A stretch of 9,729 nt of DNA from Bacteroidetes bacterium UBA7368 (GCA_002469915.1 DKOG01000211.1:1-9729), one strand, 5' to 3'; shown: positions 1-7,370, counted from the first letter of the stretch. Notes: generated from the letters alone by a model not told the origin. Numbers and translations are program-made.

Positions 1-1274
1 GCTCGATTCACGGTCCGGTGCACTTGAATTGTATGTTCAGAGAACCTCTCGCGCCGTCTGAAGAACCGTATAGCCCCAAACAGTCGGTACGGTTCGAGCA
101 GTGGGAGCAGAGTACTCAGCCGTTTACCATGTATTCTTCAGACGGCGCGACTCCGATTGCAACGCTCAAGAATATAGAGCGGCTATTGGCTCAAGCTAAA
201 CGCCCTATGCTGGTTCTGGGTAGGCTAAGTGGACAGGGTAGCATCATTCAGTCGGCCGTTGAGCACTTGGCCCAAGTCTTTGGGGGAATCTTCGTATCTG
301 ATATTAGTTCGCAGTCTAGGCTGGGGCTTACCGCAGTGCATGGTATTGCCCATATAGATGCGCTTTTGTTCGGGGATACCGACGCGGATTTGCAACCCGA
401 TTTGATCCTTCAATTTGGTGCCACCTCGGTTTCAAAACGACTGGGTACGTTTCTAAATGAGATCCCTTCGGCACACTATGTCGTGATTGATGATCGGTTG
501 CGCCGTATTGACCCTGGCCACCGAGTGGCGGTTCGAGTTGAGGCCAACCCAGTGCACGTGCTGACTCGGCTTTCCGAGCGCAGCGCGGCAGGTTCTACGT
601 CTTCAGATTGGCAGCGACGATGGATTGCTCTCGGAAAGCTATCGAGTGATTGGCTAAGCGAGGAGACCTGTGCTCGCGGCGTTACCGAACAGGCTGTATC
701 CTATCTCCTAAGTAGAGCCCTTAAAGAAAACACGGCTCTGACTGTTGGTTCGAGTAACTCTATTCGACATATGGATATGTGCGCAGATCCAACTGGATTA
801 AATGTGCCGGTCTTGACCAATCGTGGTGCCAGCGGGATTGACGGAACGTTGGCTTCTGGAGTCGGCTTTTCTATCGGTCACGGCGCCCGCCCAGTTATAT
901 TATTGGGGGACTTGACGCTTTTGCATGATTTGAACTCATTAGCGTTGTGCTCGACGGCTAGAGCCATCGTGATCGTCGTCAATAATGACGGAGGAGGCAT
1001 TTTTTCATACCTCCCTATTCGTGCACATTCCGATGTGTTTGAATCGGCCTTCGCTACTCCGCACGGGTTTAAATTTGAGGATGCTGCATCTCTGTTTCGC
1101 TTGCGATATGCGAATCCAGAAGCAATCAATGACCTAGAGCTGGCTCTAGAGGCAGCATTTCAATCTGCTGAAGGAATTATTATCGAAGTAAATACTAATC
1201 GGGACGATAATCTCGAAGAAGTGCGCCGGCTGTGTCGAAACTTGTCGGAGCGTATTCAATCAGCAGCGCATTGA
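1..1274 (+). CDS. menD: MenD (SEPHCHC synthase), 3' part; 5' end lies outside the window
   Basis: Thiamine-diphosphate enzyme that joins isochorismate with the succinic-semialdehyde unit from decarboxylated 2-oxoglutarate, giving SEPHCHC, the first committed menaquinone step. The reading frame is open from the window edge (first full codon at 3) and shows about 423 residues. It enters at a GPVHLNC...EPL stretch that matches the end of the N-terminal domain of MenD, so roughly 165 residues, including the expected catalytic Glu, are missing upstream. The GTG at 18 is internal, not a start. The middle domain includes an RRIDPGHR segment (about 501-524). The C-terminal cofactor domain has NRGASGID at 819-842, the diphosphate/Mg motif GDLTLLHDLN at 906-935 and its NNDGGGIF partner from 981. 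The TGA stop is at 1272-1274, four bases before the next gene. Family identity is secure; the N-terminus cannot be judged. Confidence 0.96.
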   Translation, partial: SIHGPVHLNCMFREPLAPSEEPYSPKQSVRFEQWEQSTQPFTMYSSDGATPIATLKNIERLLAQAKRPMLVLGRLSGQGSIIQSAVEHLAQVFGGIFVSDISSQSRLGLTAVHGIAHIDALLFGDTDADLQPDLILQFGATSVSKRLGTFLNEIPSAHYVVIDDRLRRIDPGHRVAVRVEANPVHVLTRLSERSAAGSTSSDWQRRWIALGKLSSDWLSEETCARGVTEQAVSYLLSRALKENTALTVGSSNSIRHMDMCADPTGLNVPVLTNRGASGIDGTLASGVGFSIGHGARPVILLGDLTLLHDLNSLALCSTARAIVIVVNNDGGGIFSYLPIRAHSDVFESAFATPHGFKFEDAASLFRLRYANPEAINDLELALEAAFQSAEGIIIEVNTNRDDNLEEVRRLCRNLSERIQSAAH

Positions 1275-1278
1275 AATC

Positions 1279-1635
1279 ATGAAAACTCGTCTGCACGATC
1301 AGTATATGAGATTTCGATTGGATCAATCGGATGTTCAGACTTTGTGTGATACAGGAAGCGTCCTTCAATGTATTGGAGTGGGATCGTCTAATTTGAGTTT
1401 TGAAATCAAGCTCACCAATGAAAAACCCAGCGCCCACTTTGTAATTCAGTGTGTGGAAGTTCTCTTACCCACGGCTTGGACTGCCGGCTGGGCAGGAAAC
1501 GAGGTGGTTGGTTTTGATTTTGACGTACTTACTGATGATGGGGACGTACTTCGGATTGTTGTTGAGAAAGATTTTCCATGTGCTCATACGGCTGATGGAA
1601 GAGCTGTTTATGGTAAACCCGAGCGCAAGAACTAA
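1279..1635 (+). CDS. Small DUF7009-like protein embedded in the men operon
   Basis: Protein of 118 residues with no known catalytic motif, signal peptide or membrane segment, so probably cytosolic. It resembles the small DUF7009 family as I remember it. The shared features are an N-terminus of the form MKxRxxxxxxRFRLxQSDV (residues 1-19), a following CDTG, a central hydrophobic LPTAW stretch (63-67), a VGFDFDV strand (77-83) and a C-terminal EKDFPC motif (96-101). Its function is unknown. The ATG lies four bases after the menD stop and menH starts 36 bases after its own stop, so it is probably transcribed with the men genes. That alone does not prove a role in menaquinone synthesis. No Shine-Dalgarno sequence precedes the start, which probably depends on coupling to menD. 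The coding call is firm because the frame fits the tight operon spacing. The family name is from memory and less certain. Confidence 0.8.
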   Translation: MKTRLHDQYMRFRLDQSDVQTLCDTGSVLQCIGVGSSNLSFEIKLTNEKPSAHFVIQCVEVLLPTAWTAGWAGNEVVGFDFDVLTDDGDVLRIVVEKDFPCAHTADGRAVYGKPERKN

Positions 1636-1671
1636 TTTCTAGCAGGCACTTTACGCTGCATTAAGCAAGAA

Positions 1672-2445
1672 TTGGATTCAGATTTTCTGCATATCAACCA
1701 ATGGGTAACGGGAGCCGATACGGATCCAGTTGCGGTGTTTTTGCATGGATTTATGGGATCATCGAAGGACTGGGCGTTTTTATCAGATCAACTCTCGTGT
1801 ACAGTGTTGGCCATAGATCTTCCCGGGCACGGCCAGTCTGAAGCGCTTGAAGATGTGCATTGGATCGCGGCAACCGCTGATCAGATCGCTCATCAACTAC
1901 AGGTACGTGGCATCAAAAAATGTCATTTGATCGGTTATTCTCTTGGTGGTCGCATTGCCATGCAACTCGCTATTCGATATCCGAACCTATTCGACCGAAT
2001 CGTATTGGAATCTTGCCATCCAGGGCTTGACAACCAAGCAGAAAGGGTCCGTCGAAAAAAGCGAGATAAGCGCTGGTCTAAGCGTTTCCGCACCGATTGG
2101 CCTCAGGTTCTTGAGGATTGGTATGAACAAGATGTGTTTGCATCAGTTGCTGACCCATCCCACTTGATTCAGGAACGCTTAAAAAACGATCCCATCGCTC
2201 TTGAAAAGGCTATGATGGGTTTTTCACTCAGTGGTCAGGATTCATGTTGGAACCAAACACATTCCATTCTCTATCTGTGTGGTGAATTTGATCCGAAGTA
2301 TGGAGATGTTGGGCGACGGCTTTCAAATAAAAATGCGAGCGTTCGGCATCAAACCGTTTCACATTGTGGTCATAATGTCCACTTGGAGAGTGCGGAAACG
2401 TATCTCGAGCTTCTTACCTCATTTCTAGAAATTGACCTGAAATAA
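1672..2445 (+). CDS. menH: MenH (SHCHC synthase), alpha/beta-hydrolase fold
   Basis: Eliminates pyruvate from SEPHCHC to give SHCHC, the step after MenD. At 257 residues it is close to E. coli MenH (252). It has the oxyanion-side FLHGFMGS (residues 23-30), the DLPGHGQS strand-loop (49-56), the nucleophile elbow GYSLGG with Ser90, a following ESCHPGL segment like the EGGHPGL of E. coli MenH, then an Arg/Lys-rich cap region (125-140). The probable acid is Asp207 (GEFDPKY) and the base His234 (CGHNVH). The frame is open only from 1636 and contains no ATG before the fold begins. TTG at 1672 is therefore the best start; ATT at 1660 is a weaker alternative. No Shine-Dalgarno site is evident. The stop is three bases before menB. 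Identification rests on the MenH-specific motifs plus context, because the fold itself is generic. Confidence 0.93.
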   Translation: MDSDFLHINQWVTGADTDPVAVFLHGFMGSSKDWAFLSDQLSCTVLAIDLPGHGQSEALEDVHWIAATADQIAHQLQVRGIKKCHLIGYSLGGRIAMQLAIRYPNLFDRIVLESCHPGLDNQAERVRRKKRDKRWSKRFRTDWPQVLEDWYEQDVFASVADPSHLIQERLKNDPIALEKAMMGFSLSGQDSCWNQTHSILYLCGEFDPKYGDVGRRLSNKNASVRHQTVSHCGHNVHLESAETYLELLTSFLEIDLK

Positions 2446-2448
2446 TCT

Positions 2449-3273
2449 ATGTCTGCAGTGAATTGGAAGTCTGCCGCCGAATACACCGATATTCGATACG
2501 AGAAAGCAGAGGGCATCGCAAAAATTACTATCAATCGCCCCCACGTCCGCAATGCCTTTCGGCCGCTGACCGTGTCGGAAATGCGGACGGCACTTCAAGA
2601 TGCACGTGACGATCAGGAGATTGGCGTCATCATTTTGACCGGTGAAGGCCCGGAGGCATTTTGCTCCGGTGGTGATCAGAAAATTCGTGGAGACGCGGGC
2701 TATAAGGAAGAAGGCACTGGTGTCATGCGCCTCAACGTGTTGGATTTTCAACGGGAGATCCGCACCTGCCCAAAACCGATTATCGCGATGGTTGCCGGTT
2801 GGGCTGTCGGAGGTGGTCATGTCCTACATGTGATGTGCGATCTTACGATAGCTGCAGAAAATGCGCAGTTTATGCAGACCGGACCTAAGGTTGGGTCCTT
2901 CGATGGGGGATATGGTGCCTCTTACTTGGCCAGAATTGTTGGTCAGAAAAAGGCCCGAGAAATCTGGTTTTTGTGCCGTCCGTACAATGCCGAGCAGGCA
3001 GAAAAAATGGGACTCGTCAATACGGTGGTGCCCCTTGAGCGACTCGAAGAAGAGACGGTTCAATGGTGCCGGGAAATTCTAGCTAACTCCCACATGGCTA
3101 TTCGCTGTTTGAAGGCGGGTCTGAACGCAGACTGTGATGGACAAGCAGGGCTTCAGGAGCTGGCCGGCAATGCTACCCTCTTGTTTTACATGTCTGAAGA
3201 AGGTCAAGAAGGGCGAAATGCATTCAATGAGAAACGTGCACCTGACTTTTCTAAGTTTCCATTTCGGCCCTAA
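2449..3273 (+). CDS. menB: MenB (1,4-dihydroxy-2-naphthoyl-CoA synthase)
   Basis: Crotonase-family enzyme that carries out the intramolecular Claisen (Dieckmann-type) ring closure of o-succinylbenzoyl-CoA to DHNA-CoA. Its 274 residues resemble E. coli MenB (285) over almost the whole length. Shared blocks are [15 protein letters not shown] (28-42), the CoA/oxyanion loop FCSGGDQK (71-78), [15 protein letters not shown] (118-132), [14 protein letters not shown] (143-156), [19 protein letters not shown] (225-243) and the C-terminal [14 protein letters not shown] (250-263). Ser150, Asp152 and Tyr247 correspond to the E. coli catalytic residues Ser161, Asp163 and Tyr258. Gly145 sits where bicarbonate-dependent MenB enzymes have Gly and bicarbonate-independent ones have Asp, so this is predicted to be the bicarbonate-requiring type. 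The ATG is three bases after menH, and the stop is two bases before menA. No strong ribosome-binding site is seen. Confidence 0.98.
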   Translation: MSAVNWKSAAEYTDIRYEKAEGIAKITINRPHVRNAFRPLTVSEMRTALQDARDDQEIGVIILTGEGPEAFCSGGDQKIRGDAGYKEEGTGVMRLNVLDFQREIRTCPKPIIAMVAGWAVGGGHVLHVMCDLTIAAENAQFMQTGPKVGSFDGGYGASYLARIVGQKKAREIWFLCRPYNAEQAEKMGLVNTVVPLERLEEETVQWCREILANSHMAIRCLKAGLNADCDGQAGLQELAGNATLLFYMSEEGQEGRNAFNEKRAPDFSKFPFRP

Positions 3274-3275
3274 CC

Positions 3276-4172
3276 TTGGGTTCACGCGTTTCCATATGGA
3301 TTGAAGCCGCGCGGCCCAAAACGCTTTGGGCCGCGGTCTCTCCGGTGCTCATTGGCATAGCCTTGGCTTTCTCGAACGGCGTAGAACATATTCCATCAGC
3401 CATTCTGGCCCTGGTGGGAGCCATGTTGATTCAAATTGGAACCAACTTTTACAATGATCTCGCCGATTTCGACAAAGGTGCAGACACCGATGAAAGATTA
3501 GGGCCTCGCCGAGTGGTTCATTCTGGTTTAGTCAGCCGATCTGGTATGAAAACCGCGACGATGCTGACCTTTGGACTAGCCGTCGTCTCTGGTGGCTATC
3601 TGATGGTGCGAGGAGGATGGCCCATAGTCCTGATAGGGATTTGTTCGATCGTCTTTGGACTTTTGTACACGGGCGGAAAATATTCCTTGGCCTATCTGGG
3701 TATCGCCGATGTCTTTGTGCTCATTTTTTTCGGCCCTGTTGCGGTCGCAGGCACCTATTTCGTGCAATCGCTCACATGGCCTTGGCCCATCTGGGTTGTT
3801 GGTATTGTGCCAGGCCTTCTGGCCGTAGCCATCCTTTTGGTCAACAATATTCGTGACCGTGAGCAAGATGCTGCGGTGGGTAAAAACACCCTGATTGTTC
3901 GAACGAGCAGAGCATTTGGACTCACGATGTACGTGGGATGCGTTGCTTTCTCGGCCGGAGTAGTCCTGTTTCTGTGGCTGGTTTCTGGGTTTACACCTTG
4001 GATTTTACTAGCTCTTCTGGCTTATCCGATGTATCGAGAACCAATTAGGCTATTGCGGACGGTTCCCGAATCCGAGGGGCATCTGCTCAACGCTGCTCTC
4101 GCTATGACGGCCAGAAACCTATTGATCGTTTCAGTACTATTTGCGGTAGGAATCATTCTGGGGCGTCTTTGA
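3276..4172 (+). CDS. menA: MenA (DHNA polyprenyltransferase), UbiA-type membrane enzyme
   Basis: Integral membrane prenyltransferase that attaches the polyprenyl tail to DHNA with loss of CO2, giving demethylmenaquinone. Its 298 residues include eight or nine hydrophobic segments (roughly 17-34, 40-56, 95-112, 115-133, 138-161, 171-190, 213-235, 237-252, 272-296). The first Asp-rich Mg/diphosphate motif is NFYNDLADFDKGADTDERLG (57-76), followed by RRVVHSGLVS, typical of MenA rather than UbiA. The second is NNIRDREQDAAVGKNTL (190-206). The N-terminal WIEAARPKTL is also characteristic. No ATG is available in frame near the N-terminus; TTG at 3276, two bases after the menB stop, is the natural start and leaves a normal-length protein. 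The stop codon overlaps the menC ATG by one base. Confidence 0.95.
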   Translation: MGSRVSIWIEAARPKTLWAAVSPVLIGIALAFSNGVEHIPSAILALVGAMLIQIGTNFYNDLADFDKGADTDERLGPRRVVHSGLVSRSGMKTATMLTFGLAVVSGGYLMVRGGWPIVLIGICSIVFGLLYTGGKYSLAYLGIADVFVLIFFGPVAVAGTYFVQSLTWPWPIWVVGIVPGLLAVAILLVNNIRDREQDAAVGKNTLIVRTSRAFGLTMYVGCVAFSAGVVLFLWLVSGFTPWILLALLAYPMYREPIRLLRTVPESEGHLLNAALAMTARNLLIVSVLFAVGIILGRL

Positions 4173-5131
4173 TGCGATATCGATACTACACGTATGAGCT
4201 CCCCTATATCCGTCCTATCCGGATTGGAAATCAGATTCAAGACGTTCGGCGAGGCGTACTCATTAACGTTCGAGATGAGGATGGAAACGAGGGTTGGGGT
4301 GAAGCGGCTCCACTCGACGGGTATGGTCCGGACACCTTCAAAGAAGTAGTCAGTGCGCTGGGTCAGACGAACAATCTACCGCCATCTCTTCGATTTGGGA
4401 TGGATTGTGCATGTCGATCTGTGCATGCTATGCAATCATCCTCTCCGTTGAGGGATTGGTTCGGACCGCGTGCGGCACCGAGCATTGAGAATGCTTTTTT
4501 AGTCTCTGGCACCGAGTCCACTATCCCACGGGTCGTGAAAACGAAGGTGGGAGCATCGTCCGTGCATGATGATGTCCAGCGTGTCCAGCATATTCTGGAT
4601 ACGCTGCCAAAAGGAGGCCAGGTACGATTGGATGCGAACGGACTTTGGTCCAAGCAGGAAGCATTCGAATTTGCTGCGCTGTTAACTGAACTATCCCAGG
4701 TTGAGTTTATAGAGGAGCCTTGGGAGGGCTGCTTCCGGGATCCTGACCTTAAATCGTATCCGCTTCCGGTAGCCATGGATGAAAGTTTTTCCAGCCTGAA
4801 CGATCCCTGGCAGGATGCGGACTATGTTGTGCTAAAGCCCGCACTGTTCGGCGCGTTGGACGAAACGTTAGAGGCCATTGACCGGCTTCGGAATGCCGGA
4901 AAGTCCGTTGTATTGTCATCAGCCTTCGAAACATCCGTGACCCTGCACGTGCTGGTGGCACTCGCTTCTCAGATGGATACGGTTCCAGGATTTGGCACCT
5001 ATCGATATCTAAAGTCGGATGTTGGCCCTCGTCAAGATTGGCTGGAGTCCTCTGTTCTTCTCTTCGATCAACTTCCGGTCGCGCCTGGGCAACACATATC
5101 CCTCGATGGTTTGAAGGAGGTTTCGATTTGA
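4172..5131 (+). CDS. menC: MenC (o-succinylbenzoate synthase), enolase superfamily
   Basis: Mg-dependent dehydratase converting SHCHC to o-succinylbenzoate. Its 319 residues match E. coli MenC (320). Visible elements are the N-terminal cap with GWGEAAPLDGYG (42-53), the KTKVG motif with catalytic Lys125, the metal ligands Asp154 (RLDANG), the EEP glutamate at 181-182 and Asp203 (MDES), and the second catalytic lysine Lys222 (VLKPALFG). These correspond to E. coli Lys133, Asp161, Glu190, Asp213 and Lys235. A TTG immediately upstream (4169) could also be read, but the ATG at 4172 is preferred. It shares its A with the menA stop (TGATG), the usual coupling arrangement, and only a weak GGGG lies upstream. 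It ends in the same arrangement with menE. Some enolase-superfamily relatives are racemases, but the operon context settles the call. Confidence 0.95.
   Translation: MRYRYYTYELPYIRPIRIGNQIQDVRRGVLINVRDEDGNEGWGEAAPLDGYGPDTFKEVVSALGQTNNLPPSLRFGMDCACRSVHAMQSSSPLRDWFGPRAAPSIENAFLVSGTESTIPRVVKTKVGASSVHDDVQRVQHILDTLPKGGQVRLDANGLWSKQEAFEFAALLTELSQVEFIEEPWEGCFRDPDLKSYPLPVAMDESFSSLNDPWQDADYVVLKPALFGALDETLEAIDRLRNAGKSVVLSSAFETSVTLHVLVALASQMDTVPGFGTYRYLKSDVGPRQDWLESSVLLFDQLPVAPGQHISLDGLKEVSI
5114..5120 (+). promoter_or_regulatory. Strong Shine-Dalgarno site for menE
   Basis: AAGGAGG lies inside the last codons of menC, ten bases before the ATG at 5131. It is the only near-consensus ribosome-binding site in the window. 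It supports the menE start at 5131 over longer in-frame versions that begin inside menC, for example at 5038. It suggests menE can be initiated independently as well as by coupling across the TGATG overlap. Confidence 0.8.
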
Positions 5132-6492
5132 TGGGCCTCTATCGTGATCAGGTTCATTGGTCATCCGAGCAAGTACCTTGTCCTATTGCTTGGCATGCTA
5201 TCCACCACCCTGATTCCCCGGCCATACATAGGGGAAGGGATTCATGGACGTATGCAGAATTGGACAACCGTATCCGTACAACTGAATTCGATTCAGATGG
5301 GCATATGTTGGTGTTTCAGGAGTGGAATTCGCCGGATCTAGTCGTGCGTATTTTTTCAGCTTGGCGTGCCGGTAAAACGGTCCTGTTGCTCAACCCGCGT
5401 TTGCCCGAGCAAGCGGTTCATCGCCTCACCGAGGAATTGGACGGAAGGCGCGTGCCAGCGACCGTACGCAATCAAGCAACCACCTCTGAAGCCAGATACT
5501 ACTCAGCAAGTATAGCTACGGCTATGCTAACATCTGGAAGTACGGGCAAGCCAAGTGTGGTGGGACATTCATTTGTCAATCATATATCCTCAGCATATGC
5601 CTGTATGAGTGAGCTGGATATGGACGCAGATGATTCTTGGCTGTGGAGCCTTCCTGCTTTTCATGTGGGCGGGCTATCTGTTCTCTGGCGGTGTTTTTGT
5701 TCGGGCGCATCCGTTGTGTATCAACCGAGGCAAAAAGGTCCCCTAAATCTGGAGATGGGTTCGCCCTCTATCTGCTCGGTTGTCTCAACTCAACTTTCTG
5801 ATCTTGTAGCAGCCCAGATCTGCAGTCCAACTTCCCTTAAAAACATGATTGTCGGTGGAGGACCGCTTTCTGAAGGACTTTTGCGAAAGGCCTTAGAACT
5901 AGGTTATCCGGTGCGCACTACGTTTGGAATGACGGAGACGACTTCGATGGTCACGCTCTCTGAACAGTGGTCGAAGTCATTCGAGTCGTTGCATGCTGGA
6001 CGGGCGCTCGAGGGTGTTTCTCTCACCTTGGGAGACGAGGGCAACCTCATAATACGGGGCCCGATGGTGTGTGCGGGCTTCTATGAAAAAGGCGAATTTA
6101 AAGCCGTTGAGGCTCGAACAATGGACTCGAAAGATCAGGGCAGTTTACTTCCTGACGGGGCCTTGCAATTAGCGGGTAGGTCAGACGGAGTATTCATTTC
6201 GGGTGGTGAAAACATAAGTACGGGTGAAATTGAGCGAGCCATTCTGGCCATGGATGACATCGATTCATGCCTCGTTATTGCCGTACCCGATGAGCGATAT
6301 GGAAGACGACCCGTTGCTTTCGTTTCCCCGGACCTGGGGTCTGCCTACATCAAGACCTTTCTTAGAGGAAAACTTCCATCCTTCTCTATTCCTGATCGTT
6401 TTTATTCCTTTCCGGACCTAGAGCCTGGGGAAGTGAAAGTACCCTCAGAACGCTTACTAGACATAGCAAAAAGGGATTTGAGCTCTCCGTAA
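5131..6492 (+). CDS. menE: MenE (o-succinylbenzoate-CoA ligase), ANL superfamily
   Basis: Adenylates o-succinylbenzoate with ATP and transfers it to CoA, producing the MenB substrate. Its 453 residues match E. coli MenE (451). It shows the phosphate-binding loop AMLTSGSTGKPSVV (131-144), the acyl-pocket SLPAFHVGGLSVLWR (173-187), GGGPLSEGLL (242-251), the adenine/substrate motif TFGMTETT (264-271) and the hinge region GRSDGVFISGGENISTGEIE (349-368). The late catalytic lysine appears to be Lys436 in PGEVKVPSERLL (432-443), which aligns with GGIKISRQAL at the end of E. coli MenE. The start at 5131 overlaps the menC stop by one base and has a strong Shine-Dalgarno site. It is the last men gene of the run; the next gene follows after 88 bases. 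Confidence 0.95.
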   Translation: MGLYRDQVHWSSEQVPCPIAWHAIHHPDSPAIHRGRDSWTYAELDNRIRTTEFDSDGHMLVFQEWNSPDLVVRIFSAWRAGKTVLLLNPRLPEQAVHRLTEELDGRRVPATVRNQATTSEARYYSASIATAMLTSGSTGKPSVVGHSFVNHISSAYACMSELDMDADDSWLWSLPAFHVGGLSVLWRCFCSGASVVYQPRQKGPLNLEMGSPSICSVVSTQLSDLVAAQICSPTSLKNMIVGGGPLSEGLLRKALELGYPVRTTFGMTETTSMVTLSEQWSKSFESLHAGRALEGVSLTLGDEGNLIIRGPMVCAGFYEKGEFKAVEARTMDSKDQGSLLPDGALQLAGRSDGVFISGGENISTGEIERAILAMDDIDSCLVIAVPDERYGRRPVAFVSPDLGSAYIKTFLRGKLPSFSIPDRFYSFPDLEPGEVKVPSERLLDIAKRDLSSP

Positions 6493-6515
6493 TGCGGGCA
6501 AAGAAGACGTTTTCG

Positions 6516-6541
6516 ACTGATTCACGCAATTCTGATTCAGT
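6516..6541. repeat. Paired TGATTCA heptamers forming an imperfect inverted repeat after menE
   Basis: ACTGATTCA (6516-6524) and TGATTCAGT (6533-6541) form a nine-base stem with one T-T mismatch around an eight-base loop. They also contain two direct copies of the near-palindrome TGATTCA fifteen bases apart. No T-run follows, so it is a poor rho-independent terminator. It could be a weak transcript-end hairpin, an operator pair or chance. Confidence 0.35.
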
Positions 6542-6558
6542 TGCCAAGTAGATATTCG

Positions 6559-6578
6559 GCAAAACAGTGTAGTTTTGC
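6559..6578. repeat. Perfect 7-bp inverted repeat directly before the hydrolase start
   Basis: GCAAAAC (6559-6565) and GTTTTGC (6572-6578) flank a six-base loop and end three bases before the ATG at 6582. In RNA it would put a hairpin exactly where a ribosome would land. In DNA it could be a small operator. TAGTTTTG at 6570-6577 also fits the Bacteroidota -7 consensus TAnnTTTG, but no matching -33 TTG lies at the usual spacing, so no promoter is called. Confidence 0.4.
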
Positions 6579-6581
6579 GGC

Positions 6582-7343
6582 ATGAAGTTATTCAGACAAT
6601 CATTCGGAGAAGGCCCTCCCTTACTCATCATCCATGGATTACTGGGAGCCAGTGGGAATTGGCAGTCTATCGCTAAAAATCGGTTTGCGCCGCACTTTCG
6701 GACGATCACGGTTGATCTTCGAAATCATGGCAAGTCTCCTCACAGTAGCGATTTCGCGTATTCGAATATGGCTGAGGACATTCTTGAGTTGATGCAAGAT
6801 GAGGGTATAAAAGATGCCCATATTTTGGGTCATTCGATGGGAGGGAAGCTGGCTATGCATTTGGCCCTCGAGCATCAGGAGATTGTCGACAAACTGATCG
6901 TAGCTGACATCGCTCCGAGAGCCTATCATTCGCGGCACGAGGCCATATTCAGAGCACTACATGAAGTCCAACCGCCGCTATTTGATAGTCGAGCAGAAGT
7001 TGATGCGGCGATGCAACACATGATTCCTGAACCCGGTTTACGCCAGTTTCTTTTAAAAAACCTGCATAGAAACGATAGTGGGTTGGCCTGGAAAATGAAT
7101 CTATCCGCTATAGAATCTCATTATTCTGATATACTTTCAGAGGTAGAAAGCTGGGAAGTTTTTGAAGGTGATGTGCTCTTTATTCGCGGAGAGCGCTCGG
7201 ACTACCTGTCTGAGTCCGATGTACCTGCCATCCGAGCTCTTTTTCCTTTTGCTGAACACGTCAGTATGCCCGAAGCGGGCCATTGGCTACATGCTGATAA
7301 CCCGACTCTTTTTGCCGATCTGGCACTGAGCTTTCTTCTTTGA
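6582..7343 (+). CDS. YbfF-like alpha/beta-hydrolase (esterase or acyl-CoA thioesterase)
   Basis: Soluble hydrolase of 253 residues, closely resembling E. coli YbfF, an esterase (254). It has IIHGLLGASGNW (16-27), the VDLRNHGKSP strand (44-53), a GHSMGGKLAMHL nucleophile elbow with Ser85, the IVADIAPRAYH segment (106-116) that mirrors the VAIDIAP...YH of YbfF, QFLLKNL (155-161) and the terminal AGHWLHADNP with probable catalytic His234. The acid may be Asp109 (VADIAP) or Asp207 (RGERSDYL); the sequence alone does not decide. No signal peptide is present and no Shine-Dalgarno site is seen. It is separated from menE by 88 bases and lies in the same direction. The physiological substrate is unknown. 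Its position beside men genes makes a CoA-thioester substrate conceivable but unproven. It is clearly not a second MenH, lacking the HPGL and Arg-rich cap features. Confidence 0.88.
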   Translation: MKLFRQSFGEGPPLLIIHGLLGASGNWQSIAKNRFAPHFRTITVDLRNHGKSPHSSDFAYSNMAEDILELMQDEGIKDAHILGHSMGGKLAMHLALEHQEIVDKLIVADIAPRAYHSRHEAIFRALHEVQPPLFDSRAEVDAAMQHMIPEPGLRQFLLKNLHRNDSGLAWKMNLSAIESHYSDILSEVESWEVFEGDVLFIRGERSDYLSESDVPAIRALFPFAEHVSMPEAGHWLHADNPTLFADLALSFLL

Positions 7344-7370
7344 GGAGCATGAGTGGAAAAGAACCTTCGC

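Noticed and set aside
18..20. GTG at 18 as the start of menD
   Set aside because: The frame is open to the window edge and the flanking residues (IHGPVHLNC) are internal MenD sequence, so the gene begins upstream.
2425..2820. 131-codon minus-strand open frame opposite menB
   Set aside because: It is antisense to a highly conserved enzyme and shows no domain or ribosome-binding support.
4363..4776. 137-codon minus-strand open frame opposite menC
   Set aside because: It lies wholly within a well-supported gene, has low-complexity Ser/Arg-rich sequence and resembles no known protein; it is an antisense shadow.
5038..5130. Longer menE beginning inside menC
   Set aside because: It would add 31 residues unlike MenE. 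ATG 5131 has a strong Shine-Dalgarno site, a TGATG junction and gives the usual family length.
6493..6581. Rho-independent terminator after menE
   Set aside because: The two stems are AT-containing and short, and neither is followed by a T-run on the plus strand.
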